Source: JAGQYP01 sp041392305
Lineage (GTDB): Bacteria > Bacteroidota > Bacteroidia > Flavobacteriales_D > Crocinitomicaceae
Length of the DNA: 64,000 bases
Direction of reading: 5' to 3'
Assembly: GCA_041392305.1 (NCBI GenBank)
Contig: JAWKMJ010000003.1
Span: 62,001-126,000, forward strand
Shown here: piece after piece, positions 8,168 to 16,921 of the stretch
How positions within the stretch are numbered: position 1 is the first letter of the stretch
How the letters are laid out: every line of letters begins with the position of its first letter
The notes under the pieces: generated by a model
Told to the model about the DNA's origin: nothing
Seen by the model: only the letters and a program-made list of their open reading frames with translations
The model's database searches: none
Translations under genes and position numbers: made by a program

Positions 8168-8981
8168 ACTTGTCATAGAAAGTGGATCCACGAAAGCGGA
8201 TTGGGTACTTTTAAATAAGAAAAAAGTAGTCTTTGAGACCTCTTCTATTGGTTTAAACCCTAAAGTAATCAGCTTAGAAAAATTTCAAAACATCGCACAA
8301 AGTGTTCTTATTTCTATGCATGACCTGGAAGTTAATGAACTCTATTTTTATGGATCAGGAATAATAGGATTTGAAGATAAAATCAAAAGAATCTTTGAAA
8401 ATTTATTGCCCATTGACAAAGTAAAAATTCAAAGCGACCTGATGGCAGCTTGTTATGCATCTTCGTTTGAGAATAAATTGATTTGCATTTTAGGCACCGG
8501 ATCCTATGTAGGGTATTTCAAAAAAAACAAACTCATTGAAACCCGTTTAGGACATGGTTATATCATTGGTGATCTTTGCAGTGGTTCAGAATTTGGTAAA
8601 ATTTTAGTGCGAGATTATTTGAATGGTGAAGCCCCATTTGTAATTGGGGATGAGATCCATTATTCGACAGCTGAAATAAAGAATGAAATTTATCAAGAGG
8701 AATTTCCGAATCGCTTTTTGGCCTCGCTTTTTCCTATTTTATCCAGGCATAAAACAACAGATTACGTCAAAGAAATAATACACAACCAAATATCACTTTT
8801 GGATCAAAAGGGAATTCAGTCATTAAAGAGTACTTGCCAGAACATTTGCTTTATTGGTGGGGTTGCATGCCAATTAAGCCAAGAACTTGACAACTACTTT
8901 GGACCACATTTTAAGTTAGAATTTATTGAAAGACCTATTGAAAAATTAATTAGCTATCATCAAACAAAACTTTTAGATTAA
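8157..8981 (+). CDS. BadF/BadG/BcrA/BcrD-family ATPase, N-acetylglucosamine-kinase-like
   Basis: An ASKHA-fold kinase-like protein of about 274 residues. The phosphate-1 loop is IESGSTKADW near the N terminus, the phosphate-2 loop is LGTGSYVGYF, and SDLMAACYAS and CFIGGVACQLS complete the pattern of GlcNAc-kinase-like members. I prefer the TTG at 8157, which puts the phosphate-1 loop at the usual distance from the start and gives an 11-nt overlap with the wcaF-like gene, as at the asnB/GT4 junction. The frame is open back to an ATG at 8109, an alternative. It probably phosphorylates an amino sugar feeding the glycan or its recycling. Confidence 0.82.
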   Translation: MPNRLVIESGSTKADWVLLNKKKVVFETSSIGLNPKVISLEKFQNIAQSVLISMHDLEVNELYFYGSGIIGFEDKIKRIFENLLPIDKVKIQSDLMAACYASSFENKLICILGTGSYVGYFKKNKLIETRLGHGYIIGDLCSGSEFGKILVRDYLNGEAPFVIGDEIHYSTAEIKNEIYQEEFPNRFLASLFPILSRHKTTDYVKEIIHNQISLLDQKGIQSLKSTCQNICFIGGVACQLSQELDNYFGPHFKLEFIERPIEKLISYHQTKLLD

Positions 8982-9033
8982 TTAAATTTTAATCGAAATT
9001 TAACTAGGATTTAATACCTAAAATTTCCTATTT

Positions 9034-9041
9034 TATCTTTG
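9034..9041 (+). promoter_or_regulatory. -7 promoter element upstream of siaC-like gene
   Basis: TATCTTTG matches TAnnTTTG. It lies 85 bp before the ATG at 9126, giving a long leader. No clear TTG at -33 was found, so the call is moderate. Confidence 0.5.
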
Positions 9042-9125
9042 AAAAATGGAATTTCGTAGAATTTTTTAATATCTACACAATAATTTTCCCGATATTGCTG
9101 ACTAAGGAAACCAAAGTCAGTTAGT

Positions 9126-9524
9126 ATGAATTTTTTTACAATTGAGGAAACACCTAAGACCCCTGCTGTAACATTAGATCCAGAGAAAGGATTACTAGAG
9201 ATTGTAGGTCGTTCAGTGCCTTCGGAAGCAGAAGAGTTTTGGGATCCAATCCTAGAACAATTCGATACCTATTGTTTGCATCCTGCTGCTGAGACAAGTG
9301 TAAAAATCAATCTTGAGTATTTTAATATCTCATCATCCAAAAGACTATTGTTCTTGCTTTACAAAATGAATGATCTGATTGACAGAGGATTCAACGTAGA
9401 GATCGAATGGATGTACAAAGAGAATGACGAAGACATGTATGAAGTGGGAAGAGACTACGCTTTCATGGTGAAAGTACCTTTTCATTTTGTTTCTTATGTT
9501 GAAGAAGTAGCTCTAGCAATCTGA
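9126..9524 (+). CDS. SiaC-family (DUF1987) regulatory phosphoprotein
   Basis: A 132-residue cytoplasmic protein matching DUF1987/SiaC: a central LEYFNISSSKRLLFLL (residues 63-78) and a WMYKENDEDMYEVGRDY stretch near the C terminus, followed by PFHFV. In Pseudomonas aeruginosa SiaC is phosphorylated by SiaB, dephosphorylated by the SiaA PP2C phosphatase, and controls a diguanylate cyclase. No kinase or phosphatase partner is adjacent, so it acts alone or with distant partners. The position I align with the SiaC phospho-threonine appears to be Ile68, followed by three serines (69-71). Family call is strong; the role here is inferred. Confidence 0.85.
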   Translation: MNFFTIEETPKTPAVTLDPEKGLLEIVGRSVPSEAEEFWDPILEQFDTYCLHPAAETSVKINLEYFNISSSKRLLFLLYKMNDLIDRGFNVEIEWMYKENDEDMYEVGRDYAFMVKVPFHFVSYVEEVALAI

Positions 9525-9558
9525 TTTATTTTATGATTACTTTTGGGCAAAACTATTA

Positions 9559-11031
9559 ATGCGAGCTGCCCTAAAAATATTTCTTTCCGAGAAAAATCTA
9601 TTTATTACTGGAGCAATAGCTCTATTTCTGGCAGCCTATTTTTCTAAAGGTTACTACCATCCAGATGAGCATTTTCAAATTCTGGAATTTGCCCATTACA
9701 AATTAGGCCACGCCCCGGCAAGCGAACTGGCTTGGGAATTTCATGCGAAAATCAGACCTACCACTCAGCCCATGATTGCGGCGATTTTCATGAAGGTTTT
9801 GAACACACTCGGCCTACAAAATCCCTTCCTTATTAGTTTCATTTTAAGATTGTTTGCTGCCTCATTAAGCTTTCTGGGAATATTTCTGTTTTACCGAACT
9901 TTTAAAGAGGAGATCAAATCTGAAAAACTGAGAATTTGCTTTTTATTGCTCACCTTTTTTACCTGGTTTATTTTATTCAACAGTGTTCGCTTTTCTTCAG
10001 AAGGATTGGGGACTTCATTTATTTTGATTGCCATTTCCCTACTCTTTAAACTGAAAGACAAAAACGGACTCCATTTCATTTATATCGGTTGCATTTTTGG
10101 ACTTTCCTTCCTAATGAGATTCCAAATTGGCTTCCTTATGTTTGGCTTATTTTCATGGCTTTTAATCTTCAAGAAATTATCTTTTACTCAGTGGTTAGGT
10201 CTCGGATTTGGCATGCTCAGCCTTATTTGTATCGGGATTTGCATTGATTCTTGGTTTTACGGTGAATACACCCTCACTATCTGGAATTATTTCGAATCGA
10301 ATATCATAGAAGGAAAAGCCTCCTCATTTGGAGAATCCCCGTGGTGGTGGTATTTTACGGAATTCTTAGGATCTGCTGTTCCTCCTTATTCTTTTTTATT
10401 GCTCGTTGGTAGCCTTTATTTTATTTTTTGGAATTGGAAACACCCGATTGCTTTCATGTTTGTTTTCTTTTTATTAGGTCACATCGTCGTAGCACACAAA
10501 GAACTCCGATTCCTCTTCCCTATCGCTCCATTCTTGCCTTTCATGTCTCTTCTATCATTGGAATATTTCAATGGAAAGAAAAATTTCCAGTTAATGACTC
10601 AGCCTATAGTCCGTTTCATTGTAATTACTGGCTTGGCTGTCAATTTTGTTTTGACAATTGTCGTTTGTTTCCGCCCCACAGATCCACATACCGTAATGTT
10701 TGAAAATATCTGGAACAAATACAAAGAGCCGGTCAAAATCTATTATTTCCAAAACAACCCCTATCATCGTCCTTATAATCTGAATTTTTATAAAAGACCG
10801 GATTTGATCCCCGTTAAAGCGAATTCCGTTAGTGAAATTCAATTGAATTCCGACACGACTCAACTGGTTTTGGTGCATTTTCAAGAAAGGGACAGTTTGA
10901 AGAATTTGGATGGAAAATTCGTTTACATGACCTACCCGGAATGGGTACTTCAATACAATTTCAATGATTGGTTGAGTCGAAGTTATGTATACTACATCAT
11001 TGAACTCCCCTCAGCATCTACCAATAAATAG
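9559..11031 (+). CDS. polytopic membrane glycosyltransferase, GT22/PIG-B-like
   Basis: 490 residues with about ten hydrophobic membrane segments. The first loop holds YYHPDEHFQILEFAHYKLG, the HPDEHFQ-type motif of GT22 (Alg9/Alg12/PIG-B) GT-C mannosyltransferases, and RPTTQP follows. Such enzymes use lipid-linked sugar donors and act on the periplasmic face. A soluble C-terminal part (about 400-480) follows the membrane region. It starts 34 bp after siaC and runs convergently into the DUF1853 gene with a 40-bp overlap of coding ends. Substrate unknown. Confidence 0.78.
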   Translation: MRAALKIFLSEKNLFITGAIALFLAAYFSKGYYHPDEHFQILEFAHYKLGHAPASELAWEFHAKIRPTTQPMIAAIFMKVLNTLGLQNPFLISFILRLFAASLSFLGIFLFYRTFKEEIKSEKLRICFLLLTFFTWFILFNSVRFSSEGLGTSFILIAISLLFKLKDKNGLHFIYIGCIFGLSFLMRFQIGFLMFGLFSWLLIFKKLSFTQWLGLGFGMLSLICIGICIDSWFYGEYTLTIWNYFESNIIEGKASSFGESPWWWYFTEFLGSAVPPYSFLLLVGSLYFIFWNWKHPIAFMFVFFLLGHIVVAHKELRFLFPIAPFLPFMSLLSLEYFNGKKNFQLMTQPIVRFIVITGLAVNFVLTIVVCFRPTDPHTVMFENIWNKYKEPVKIYYFQNNPYHRPYNLNFYKRPDLIPVKANSVSEIQLNSDTTQLVLVHFQERDSLKNLDGKFVYMTYPEWVLQYNFNDWLSRSYVYYIIELPSASTNK

Positions 11032-11843
11032 TTCTGAAAGACATTTTTTGATCGTAAGCCAAGTATCAGTGACTTCCCATTTTCTCGGTATTTCCTAATT
11101 TCGTCGAGAACCTGATCGGCCGGACATTTATATTCATTCGAAGCAAAATAAATATCGGAGACCCAAGCTTTTTTAGGAAAAAGAAAATACTCTACTTCTA
11201 GCTTTAAAACGGAAGCCATTTTATCCCATTCAATAAAATCAAATTCAATTTTTTTAAGCTGTTCTAACTGGATTTCTTTAGACCCAAATAAATGTCCTTT
11301 TACAAAAAAACAGGAAGGAATATTACCATACTTCTCTACCACTTCATCAGCCTGAAACAAAGGCAATTGTTTTGAAGCTACTTTCACCAGTTTATTCATG
11401 AAGGTGTCTTTTCTTCTGGGACCTTTCCATCCTGAAAGATCTGGACTAAACCCAGCATAACACTTAAACGAGGTCTCCAATCCGAAAACCTGTCCATCTA
11501 TTTTCAGAATAAAATCAATTTCGCCTACCGTAACGCCTTCCCGTATAATCTGCCAACTGTGCTCCAAAATTTCAATATGAGTATTTTGTTGAAAATAACT
11601 TTCCAACAAAACTTCACAATAATGTCCCAAACGTAAATTTCTGGCATCCAACAATTTTTGTATCACTACATTTTGAGTATCCATGGAAGCCAAAACCTCA
11701 TCTGATTTAGATAATAAATCATTTAAAATTTCGCCTTCTGGAAAGGTAATTTGAGGATAAGAATGAATTAAAAAATCGGAATGGAGAAGAAAATCCAAAT
11801 CACGTATTACATTATTCTGATATCGCTTTTTGTTAACAATCAT
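10992..11843 (-). CDS. DUF1853 family protein, nuclease-fold-like
   Basis: A 283-residue cytoplasmic protein matching DUF1853: RLGHYCEVLLESYFQ (residues 71-85), VTVGEIDFILK (104-114), GLETSFKCYAG (121-131) and SGWKGPRRKDTFMNKL (137-152). The GEIDF strand followed by ExxxK (Asp110, Glu123, Lys127) looks like a PD-(D/E)xK-type core, which would imply a nuclease or an inactive relative; that is inference. Its 3' end overlaps the GT22-like gene by 40 bp in antisense. Function of the family is not established to my knowledge. Confidence 0.75.
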   Translation of the reverse strand: MIVNKKRYQNNVIRDLDFLLHSDFLIHSYPQITFPEGEILNDLLSKSDEVLASMDTQNVVIQKLLDARNLRLGHYCEVLLESYFQQNTHIEILEHSWQIIREGVTVGEIDFILKIDGQVFGLETSFKCYAGFSPDLSGWKGPRRKDTFMNKLVKVASKQLPLFQADEVVEKYGNIPSCFFVKGHLFGSKEIQLEQLKKIEFDFIEWDKMASVLKLEVEYFLFPKKAWVSDIYFASNEYKCPADQVLDEIRKYRENGKSLILGLRSKNVFQNYLLVDAEGSSMM

Positions 11844-11885
11844 TAAAGGCCCTTACGACAAGCTAAAAATATAGAATTAAAATTT

Positions 11886-11893
11886 TAACTTTG
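11886..11893 (+). promoter_or_regulatory. -7 promoter element for the ompH-like gene
   Basis: TAACTTTG matches TAnnTTTG and sits 30 bp before the ATG at 11924. No good -33 TTG was seen. Confidence 0.6.
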
Positions 11894-11923
11894 CAGCTCA
11901 AATTAACAAAGAAATAGATTATT

Positions 11924-12538
11924 ATGTTGAAGACTTATATCCCTGGACTATTTGCATTATTATTAACGGTTACTTCATGTGGTGGTGGAGAAAACACTGA
12001 CAACACAGAAAGTGAAACGCAAAAGCCAACTGTTAATAATCAAGCTACTTCTTTACCTTCATCAGGATTAAAGATTGCTTTTGTCTATATGGATTCAATC
12101 AATATGAATTACAAAATGATTCCGATTATTGAAGAAGAATTAGCAAATAAAGAAAAAGAAATTCAGGCTAAGCTAGAAGCATTACAAAGAAGAGCTTTAC
12201 AATGGGAAAAAGATTGGCAAGCCAAAGGAGGTCCGATGTCTTCAGAACAAGAAAAGTATATGAGAGAGGGACAGGAATGGCAGAGTAAACTTGCTCAAGC
12301 TCAACAAAGTGCGCAAATGGAATTAGCTCAAACTCAAACTCAAAGTATGACACAGGCTAACCAACGAATGGCTTATATCATGCAACAATATGCAAATGAA
12401 AAAGGATATGATTTCATTATAAGTTATCAGCTCGGAGGACAAGTTTATGCGGTTAATGAAGCATATAATGTAACTGCAGATGTTCTGCAAAGACTTAATG
12501 CAGATGTTGATGCCAGTATGTCAAATACGCCTGAATAG
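11924..12538 (+). CDS. OmpH/Skp-like periplasmic chaperone, lipoprotein form
   Basis: A 204-residue protein with lipobox TVTSC (Cys19) followed by GGGE and a Thr/Asn-rich linker. From about residue 48 it has the OmpH/Skp pattern: a short strand LKIAFVYMDSI, then a long Glu/Gln-rich coiled coil (about 65-150, with LAQAQQSAQMELAQ), then the closing YANEKGYDFIISYQ strand. Skp holds unfolded outer-membrane proteins in its coiled-coil tentacles; the lipid anchor here would tether it to a membrane. It heads a transcript with DUF4924 two bases downstream. Confidence 0.85.
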   Translation: MLKTYIPGLFALLLTVTSCGGGENTDNTESETQKPTVNNQATSLPSSGLKIAFVYMDSINMNYKMIPIIEEELANKEKEIQAKLEALQRRALQWEKDWQAKGGPMSSEQEKYMREGQEWQSKLAQAQQSAQMELAQTQTQSMTQANQRMAYIMQQYANEKGYDFIISYQLGGQVYAVNEAYNVTADVLQRLNADVDASMSNTPE

Positions 12539-12540
12539 TC

Positions 12541-13095
12541 ATGCGTATTGCCGAAAAAAAATACCAAGAAAATATAGCTGAGTACATCCTTTATATGTAC
12601 CAGATCATAGATATTATTCGAGCAAACAATTTGGATATCGAGCAAATTCAGAACACTGTAATTTCCGAATCTGCAGATGATGAAGACTTCGATGCCTACA
12701 CAAAATGGTACAATGGTCTAATCTTAAAGATGAAAGACCAAAACATTGAAAAAAAAGGTATTTTGGATGAACTTTCTGAATTGCAAATGGAGTTGTTCTA
12801 CTTACATAATACTCTGTTAGCAGTTTTAAAAGACAAAAAGTATCAAGAATATTTCTCCAAGGCAGAAGAAGCCATTGAGGATTTCCAGAGAAAAAGCAAT
12901 TCCCCCAATTTGAATGTTATTGAAGTTTGTTTTAATGCTCTATATTTCAATCTTTTGATGAATCTGAAAGGAATGGAAATAACGGAAGGAACAAAAACGG
13001 CTTTTGATTCAATAAGAATTGTTATTGCTTACCTGGCCAAGGAATACAAAGACATGAGGGAAAGTAAAGGTAAATTCAGCATGAATGCGAACTAG
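12541..13095 (+). CDS. DUF4924 family protein
   Basis: A 184-residue, mostly helical cytoplasmic protein with no signal peptide. The N-terminal KKYQENIAEYILYMYQIIDIIRA motif is that of DUF4924, a family seen almost only in Bacteroidota with no known function. It starts two bases after the ompH-like stop and overlaps the next gene by 11 nt, so the three genes are very likely co-transcribed. Confidence 0.8.
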   Translation: MRIAEKKYQENIAEYILYMYQIIDIIRANNLDIEQIQNTVISESADDEDFDAYTKWYNGLILKMKDQNIEKKGILDELSELQMELFYLHNTLLAVLKDKKYQEYFSKAEEAIEDFQRKSNSPNLNVIEVCFNALYFNLLMNLKGMEITEGTKTAFDSIRIVIAYLAKEYKDMRESKGKFSMNAN

Positions 13096-14110
13096 TTTTT
13101 TCATAGCGCTTTTTCTCTTCCTTTCTTCTTGCACCTCAAATTCTGATGTAAAAAACGATTCCACAACTCAAGATTCAGCCAAAGAACCAAAATTTCAAAT
13201 TCTTTTTGAAGACAGCATCGGTTATGGCTGCAGAGGCATGGAAGTTTTCGAGGATGAAGTATATTTTTCCGGAATAAAAGGAACTTGTTTTAAGCTAAAT
13301 CAAAATTATGAGGTGGAACATCTCATTGCAATGGAAAATGACAGCCTCGATTTCAGGGATCTTACAGTAATAAACAAGGATCATTTCTTCATAATTAATT
13401 CGGGTTTAAACAAAGCGTATGTTTTGGAGTACAAACAAGGAAAAACAGACACTTCCTATCATGCCGAATACGATGGGGCTTTTTTAGATGATTTGATTCA
13501 GGATGCCAATGGATTTATTTATTGTCTTGGCGATCCAGACGCTTTATACAATCAATTATTTCTGATAAGATCTCATGATCAAGGTCGCACCTGGCAAAGA
13601 ATTTTCAGTGAAGTAACGCTTCCCAAAGGAGAGTTCTTTTTTGCAGCTTCCGGGACGTGTATGGCATTTATGGGCAAAACCCTGTACCTCGCTGTAGGTG
13701 GATCAGACTCCTATTTAATGGAAATTAATCTGAAAAGACATGATGTTACCAGACAAGCTTCCAAAATCAGTTTTGGAGAAAGTGCAGGCATGAACTCTTT
13801 AATTTGTGTGGATGAATCGCTTTACGCCGTGGGTGGTGATTATACCCATCCCGATGACTCATCCGTCACTTTCCAGAAATTCGGAGAAGATGGGTTTGCC
13901 GGAGCAACTGGAGGGTATCAGTCGTCGATTACAAAAAACAAAGAGCTTTTGGTTTGTACGGGTCGAAATGGAAGCTGGTATTCTGTCAACGAAGGAAAGG
14001 ACTGGACTCAATTTACCAAAGAAGGTTTTTACAAGGTGATTCTTACTTCAGACAACAAACTTTTTTGTTCAGGAAAAGATGGAAGAATTATAGTATATGG
14101 AATCGAATAA
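13085..14110 (+). CDS. Ycf48/sialidase-like beta-propeller lipoprotein
   Basis: A 341-residue lipoprotein with lipobox FLSSC (Cys16). The mature part has repeated beta-blade units, including IRSHDQGRTWQRIF and SVNEGKDWTQF, which are Asp-box/Ycf48-type loops, suggesting a propeller of about six or seven blades. Such proteins bind ligands or act as assembly factors; no catalytic residues can be assigned. It overlaps DUF4924 by 11 nt and the following GNAT gene by 14 nt, so it is part of the ompH-DUF4924 transcript. Confidence 0.72.
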   Translation: MRTSFFIALFLFLSSCTSNSDVKNDSTTQDSAKEPKFQILFEDSIGYGCRGMEVFEDEVYFSGIKGTCFKLNQNYEVEHLIAMENDSLDFRDLTVINKDHFFIINSGLNKAYVLEYKQGKTDTSYHAEYDGAFLDDLIQDANGFIYCLGDPDALYNQLFLIRSHDQGRTWQRIFSEVTLPKGEFFFAASGTCMAFMGKTLYLAVGGSDSYLMEINLKRHDVTRQASKISFGESAGMNSLICVDESLYAVGGDYTHPDDSSVTFQKFGEDGFAGATGGYQSSITKNKELLVCTGRNGSWYSVNEGKDWTQFTKEGFYKVILTSDNKLFCSGKDGRIIVYGIE

Positions 14111-14549
14111 GTTTATTCAAATCAGGATCATTGCGAAGGAAGATATCATGGATATTTTTCCATTGACCATGCTATTAAATGAAAACGAAGATCCTATTGT
14201 CATACGAGAAAGAGTTGCAGAACTAAGCAAGCAAAAAAACTATTTTTGTGTAGGAGCTTATGACAAAGATCAAATCATTGCCTGTTGTGGTGTTTGGAAA
14301 CTGATTAAGGTATATGCCGGACATCATTTAGAGGTTGACAATGTAGTGGTATCACCTGAATACCGATCGCAAAATATAGGTGAAAAAATGATCGATTTTG
14401 TAAAAGACTTTATGACCAAAGAAGGCTTCAACCAAATCGAGCTCAATGCATACATCGTAAATGAATCAGGGATCCGTTTTTGGGAAAGACAGGGGTTTGT
14501 TAAGAAAGGCTATCATATGATACATTTTGGAATAAAAAAAGGGCAGTAA
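14097..14549 (+). CDS. GNAT-family N-acetyltransferase
   Basis: A 150-residue GNAT: beta4 VDNVVVSPEYRSQNIGEKMIDFV (about residues 81-103) with the acetyl-CoA loop R-S-Q-N-I-G, then IELNAYIVNESGIRFWERQGF, the usual beta5/alpha4 motif B. Substrate unknown. The ATG at 14097 lies inside the Ycf48-like gene (14-nt overlap). The stop codon falls within the left arm of the downstream terminator hairpin. Confidence 0.87.
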   Translation: MESNKFIQIRIIAKEDIMDIFPLTMLLNENEDPIVIRERVAELSKQKNYFCVGAYDKDQIIACCGVWKLIKVYAGHHLEVDNVVVSPEYRSQNIGEKMIDFVKDFMTKEGFNQIELNAYIVNESGIRFWERQGFVKKGYHMIHFGIKKGQ

Positions 14550-14562
14550 AACTGCCCTTCTT
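14541..14562. terminator. bidirectional terminator between convergent genes
   Basis: GGGCAGT / ACTGCCC arms around a 3-nt AAA loop, followed by CTTTTATT on the plus strand and, on the minus strand, by a long T-run (AAAAAAA at 14534-14540). It serves the GNAT transcript and the T9SS gene converging on it. Confidence 0.85.
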
Positions 14563-14579
14563 TTATTCAATATTTTCGA

Positions 14580-16835
14580 CTATTTTTTTACAAACTTGAT
14601 TGTCTGATTTGCCTTATCTCCAACAAGTTTAACAAAATAAATTCCAGAAGGTTGATTTGATAAATCAATCTGGACTATTTGATTAGAAGTTTTAATGGTT
14701 TTTAAAACCTGACCTGTCAAATCAAGAATCTTTAAATCATAAGTTCCTTGTGCATTTGTTGTCAATTGAGCGATTCCATTGGATGGATTAGGGAAAAGCT
14801 TCATCTCAATTGATTGATTTTCTTCAATAGAAGCGCAGTCATTCACCGTAATTTGAACAGTAGCCGAATCTACACATCCAAATAATGAGGTGGCAGCTAA
14901 ACTAACAGTATAAGTGTTCGGAGATGCATATTGATGCACTGCTGGAGATGTAGTAGTTGAGTTCCCATCTCCAAAATCAATGCTGATTGAATTGGCGTTA
15001 ATTGAAGTATCTGTAATTGTAATATCTACATTATCACAAACTGAAATGGATGAGGCCGTAAATCCAGCATCAGGAATATCTGTAGTCAAAGTAACAACTG
15101 CAGAAGTCATTGCTGTAACCGTACCATAAGTAACCGCAACCGCATAGGTTCCTGCTGTATCTGCTACAACTGTCTGAGAAGTTGCGTTGGTTCCATTCCA
15201 CAAATATGTAACATTTGAATAATCGACTGTCAAAGAATCACCTGGACAAATAGTTTGATCTCCTCCAATAATCATTGGTTTAATATGGATATCGTTATTG
15301 TACCTTGGTAACAACTGATAACCCGCGTCAAATGGAGTACTGCTATCAAATTGCCCTCCAATTCCAACAAGATCAAAGGTACCATCTGGAGCCATCATTG
15401 AAAATAAATCAACTTCTGCATCAATTCTCATTGTGTAGGTATTTACACCATCCGTCACATCAGCATTGAATCCTGCTCCAGCTGGATTCCAGTCTGCAAG
15501 ATTGACAATGGTTACATTATTAATTTGAACTAATTCCGATTCTGTTGATTCATCCAAAGCAGTTACAACTGCTGGTGCAGGTAAAACATATCCTTGAGTA
15601 TGCAAATTGATTTCAGTAACCACAATTTGCAAATAACCATTGTATTGATCAATCGTACCTGTTACGTCAATTGAATCACCCTCTGTAACCGTGTATCCAA
15701 GATTAGAAGAGAAGTTGATTACTCCGATTCCACCAGTTCCATCGTGCAAGGTAAATTGTACTCCAGTTGCTCTCATATTAACTCCATATACATATCCAGA
15801 AAGCTGGCACTCTAGTCCGTCAGATAACGCAACACCTGCACCATCAAGATCATCAATTTGAGAGATAGTAAAATATGGTACCTCATCATCAACAATTGTT
15901 ACTGTAATTGTTGAATTGGTTCCTGTTGTAGCCGAATTGGTTAAATTCTGAAGTTCTAATACGAAAGTTAAATCTCCATCTACAAGAGCATTGTCTAAAA
16001 TTGGAATACTGATTGTTTGCGCTGTTGAAGAAGATGCAGGAAAAGTCACTGTTGATGTAGAAGCATAAGTAAAATCTGTTCCTTCTGCTGCTGTTCCTGA
16101 ACCTAATAGAACAATATCTGCTGAAGTTGGATTGGCATTTTCACCAGCAATGTTTACTGTAATTGTAATTGAACCTCCGTTTTCATTTACGTTGGCCGCT
16201 GCTACTGAAAACTGAACTTCAGGATTGGAAGGAGGTGTACAAGGCGTCATGGTATGAGAACCTAAAAAAGAGAAGTTATCGTTTCCTTGAGCTTCCCATT
16301 CGGTTGCACCCACAACCCAGTTTGTTTGTCCCTGATTAATGGATGCTGATCTAATTAATGTATTATTTACGGTTGACCCTGCAGTACCACCTGAGCCTAC
16401 TGGCCAGTTTGTTCCTGGATCATTCCCATCCATCGAACCTATAGCATCAATAACTGTTGCTGATGTACCCGTTGGGTCGTAGGCTAGAGCTATGGCATCG
16501 TCTCCATTGTAATTAATAACTGAGCTGCTTTGCAAATCAGCTTGTGCAATAATAGCAGCATCTGCACTTGCGTGACAAGCGACAAACACTTCTCCAGGAT
16601 TAAGAGTCCCTGATAACTGCACTTCTTGACTTACAGTACTGGAATTAGATGAAAACAATTGAAGTTTATAATCAGATAAATCAATCGCTGAGCTTGTAGG
16701 ATTATAAATCTCTACTGCTTTGTTAAAGCTGGACCCTTCAATATATTCTGAAATAAAAAGGTCTGTACACTGGCTAAAGATTGAGGTGGAAAAGCTTATG
16801 ACTCCTCCAAAAATGAGTAAAATAGATTTTTTCAT
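14580..16835 (-). CDS. T9SS-secreted multidomain protein (lamin-tail, Calx-beta, OB-fold, PKD)
   Basis: A 751-residue exported protein. Signal peptide 1-21 (SIFSQ). Domains in order by eye: lamin-tail-like domain (about 24-180, with LFISEYIEG and AVEIYNP), Calx-beta (about 205-317, VNENGGSITITV and TVTIVDDE), an OB-fold-type region (about 320-515, LSGYVYGV and QFTLHDGTGGI), an Ig-like CPGDSL segment (about 525-590), a PKD-like domain with SIDFGDGNSTTTSP (about 595-670), and a T9SS type A sorting domain (about 680-751, KLFPNPSNG, DLTGQVL, GIYFVKLV). Lamin-tail plus OB-fold is often seen with extracellular nucleases in this phylum, but no nuclease domain is visible here. Likely cell-surface or released. 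Confidence 0.88.
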   Translation of the reverse strand: MKKSILLIFGGVISFSTSIFSQCTDLFISEYIEGSSFNKAVEIYNPTSSAIDLSDYKLQLFSSNSSTVSQEVQLSGTLNPGEVFVACHASADAAIIAQADLQSSSVINYNGDDAIALAYDPTGTSATVIDAIGSMDGNDPGTNWPVGSGGTAGSTVNNTLIRSASINQGQTNWVVGATEWEAQGNDNFSFLGSHTMTPCTPPSNPEVQFSVAAANVNENGGSITITVNIAGENANPTSADIVLLGSGTAAEGTDFTYASTSTVTFPASSSTAQTISIPILDNALVDGDLTFVLELQNLTNSATTGTNSTITVTIVDDEVPYFTISQIDDLDGAGVALSDGLECQLSGYVYGVNMRATGVQFTLHDGTGGIGVINFSSNLGYTVTEGDSIDVTGTIDQYNGYLQIVVTEINLHTQGYVLPAPAVVTALDESTESELVQINNVTIVNLADWNPAGAGFNADVTDGVNTYTMRIDAEVDLFSMMAPDGTFDLVGIGGQFDSSTPFDAGYQLLPRYNNDIHIKPMIIGGDQTICPGDSLTVDYSNVTYLWNGTNATSQTVVADTAGTYAVAVTYGTVTAMTSAVVTLTTDIPDAGFTASSISVCDNVDITITDTSINANSISIDFGDGNSTTTSPAVHQYASPNTYTVSLAATSLFGCVDSATVQITVNDCASIEENQSIEMKLFPNPSNGIAQLTTNAQGTYDLKILDLTGQVLKTIKTSNQIVQIDLSNQPSGIYFVKLVGDKANQTIKFVKK

Positions 16836-16921
16836 AATTAACTTTTTTTGGCAAAATTACCAAAAATTAACTGACTCTAACTACTCAAATGTAATGATTA
16901 GGTTAACTAAAGATTAAGATT

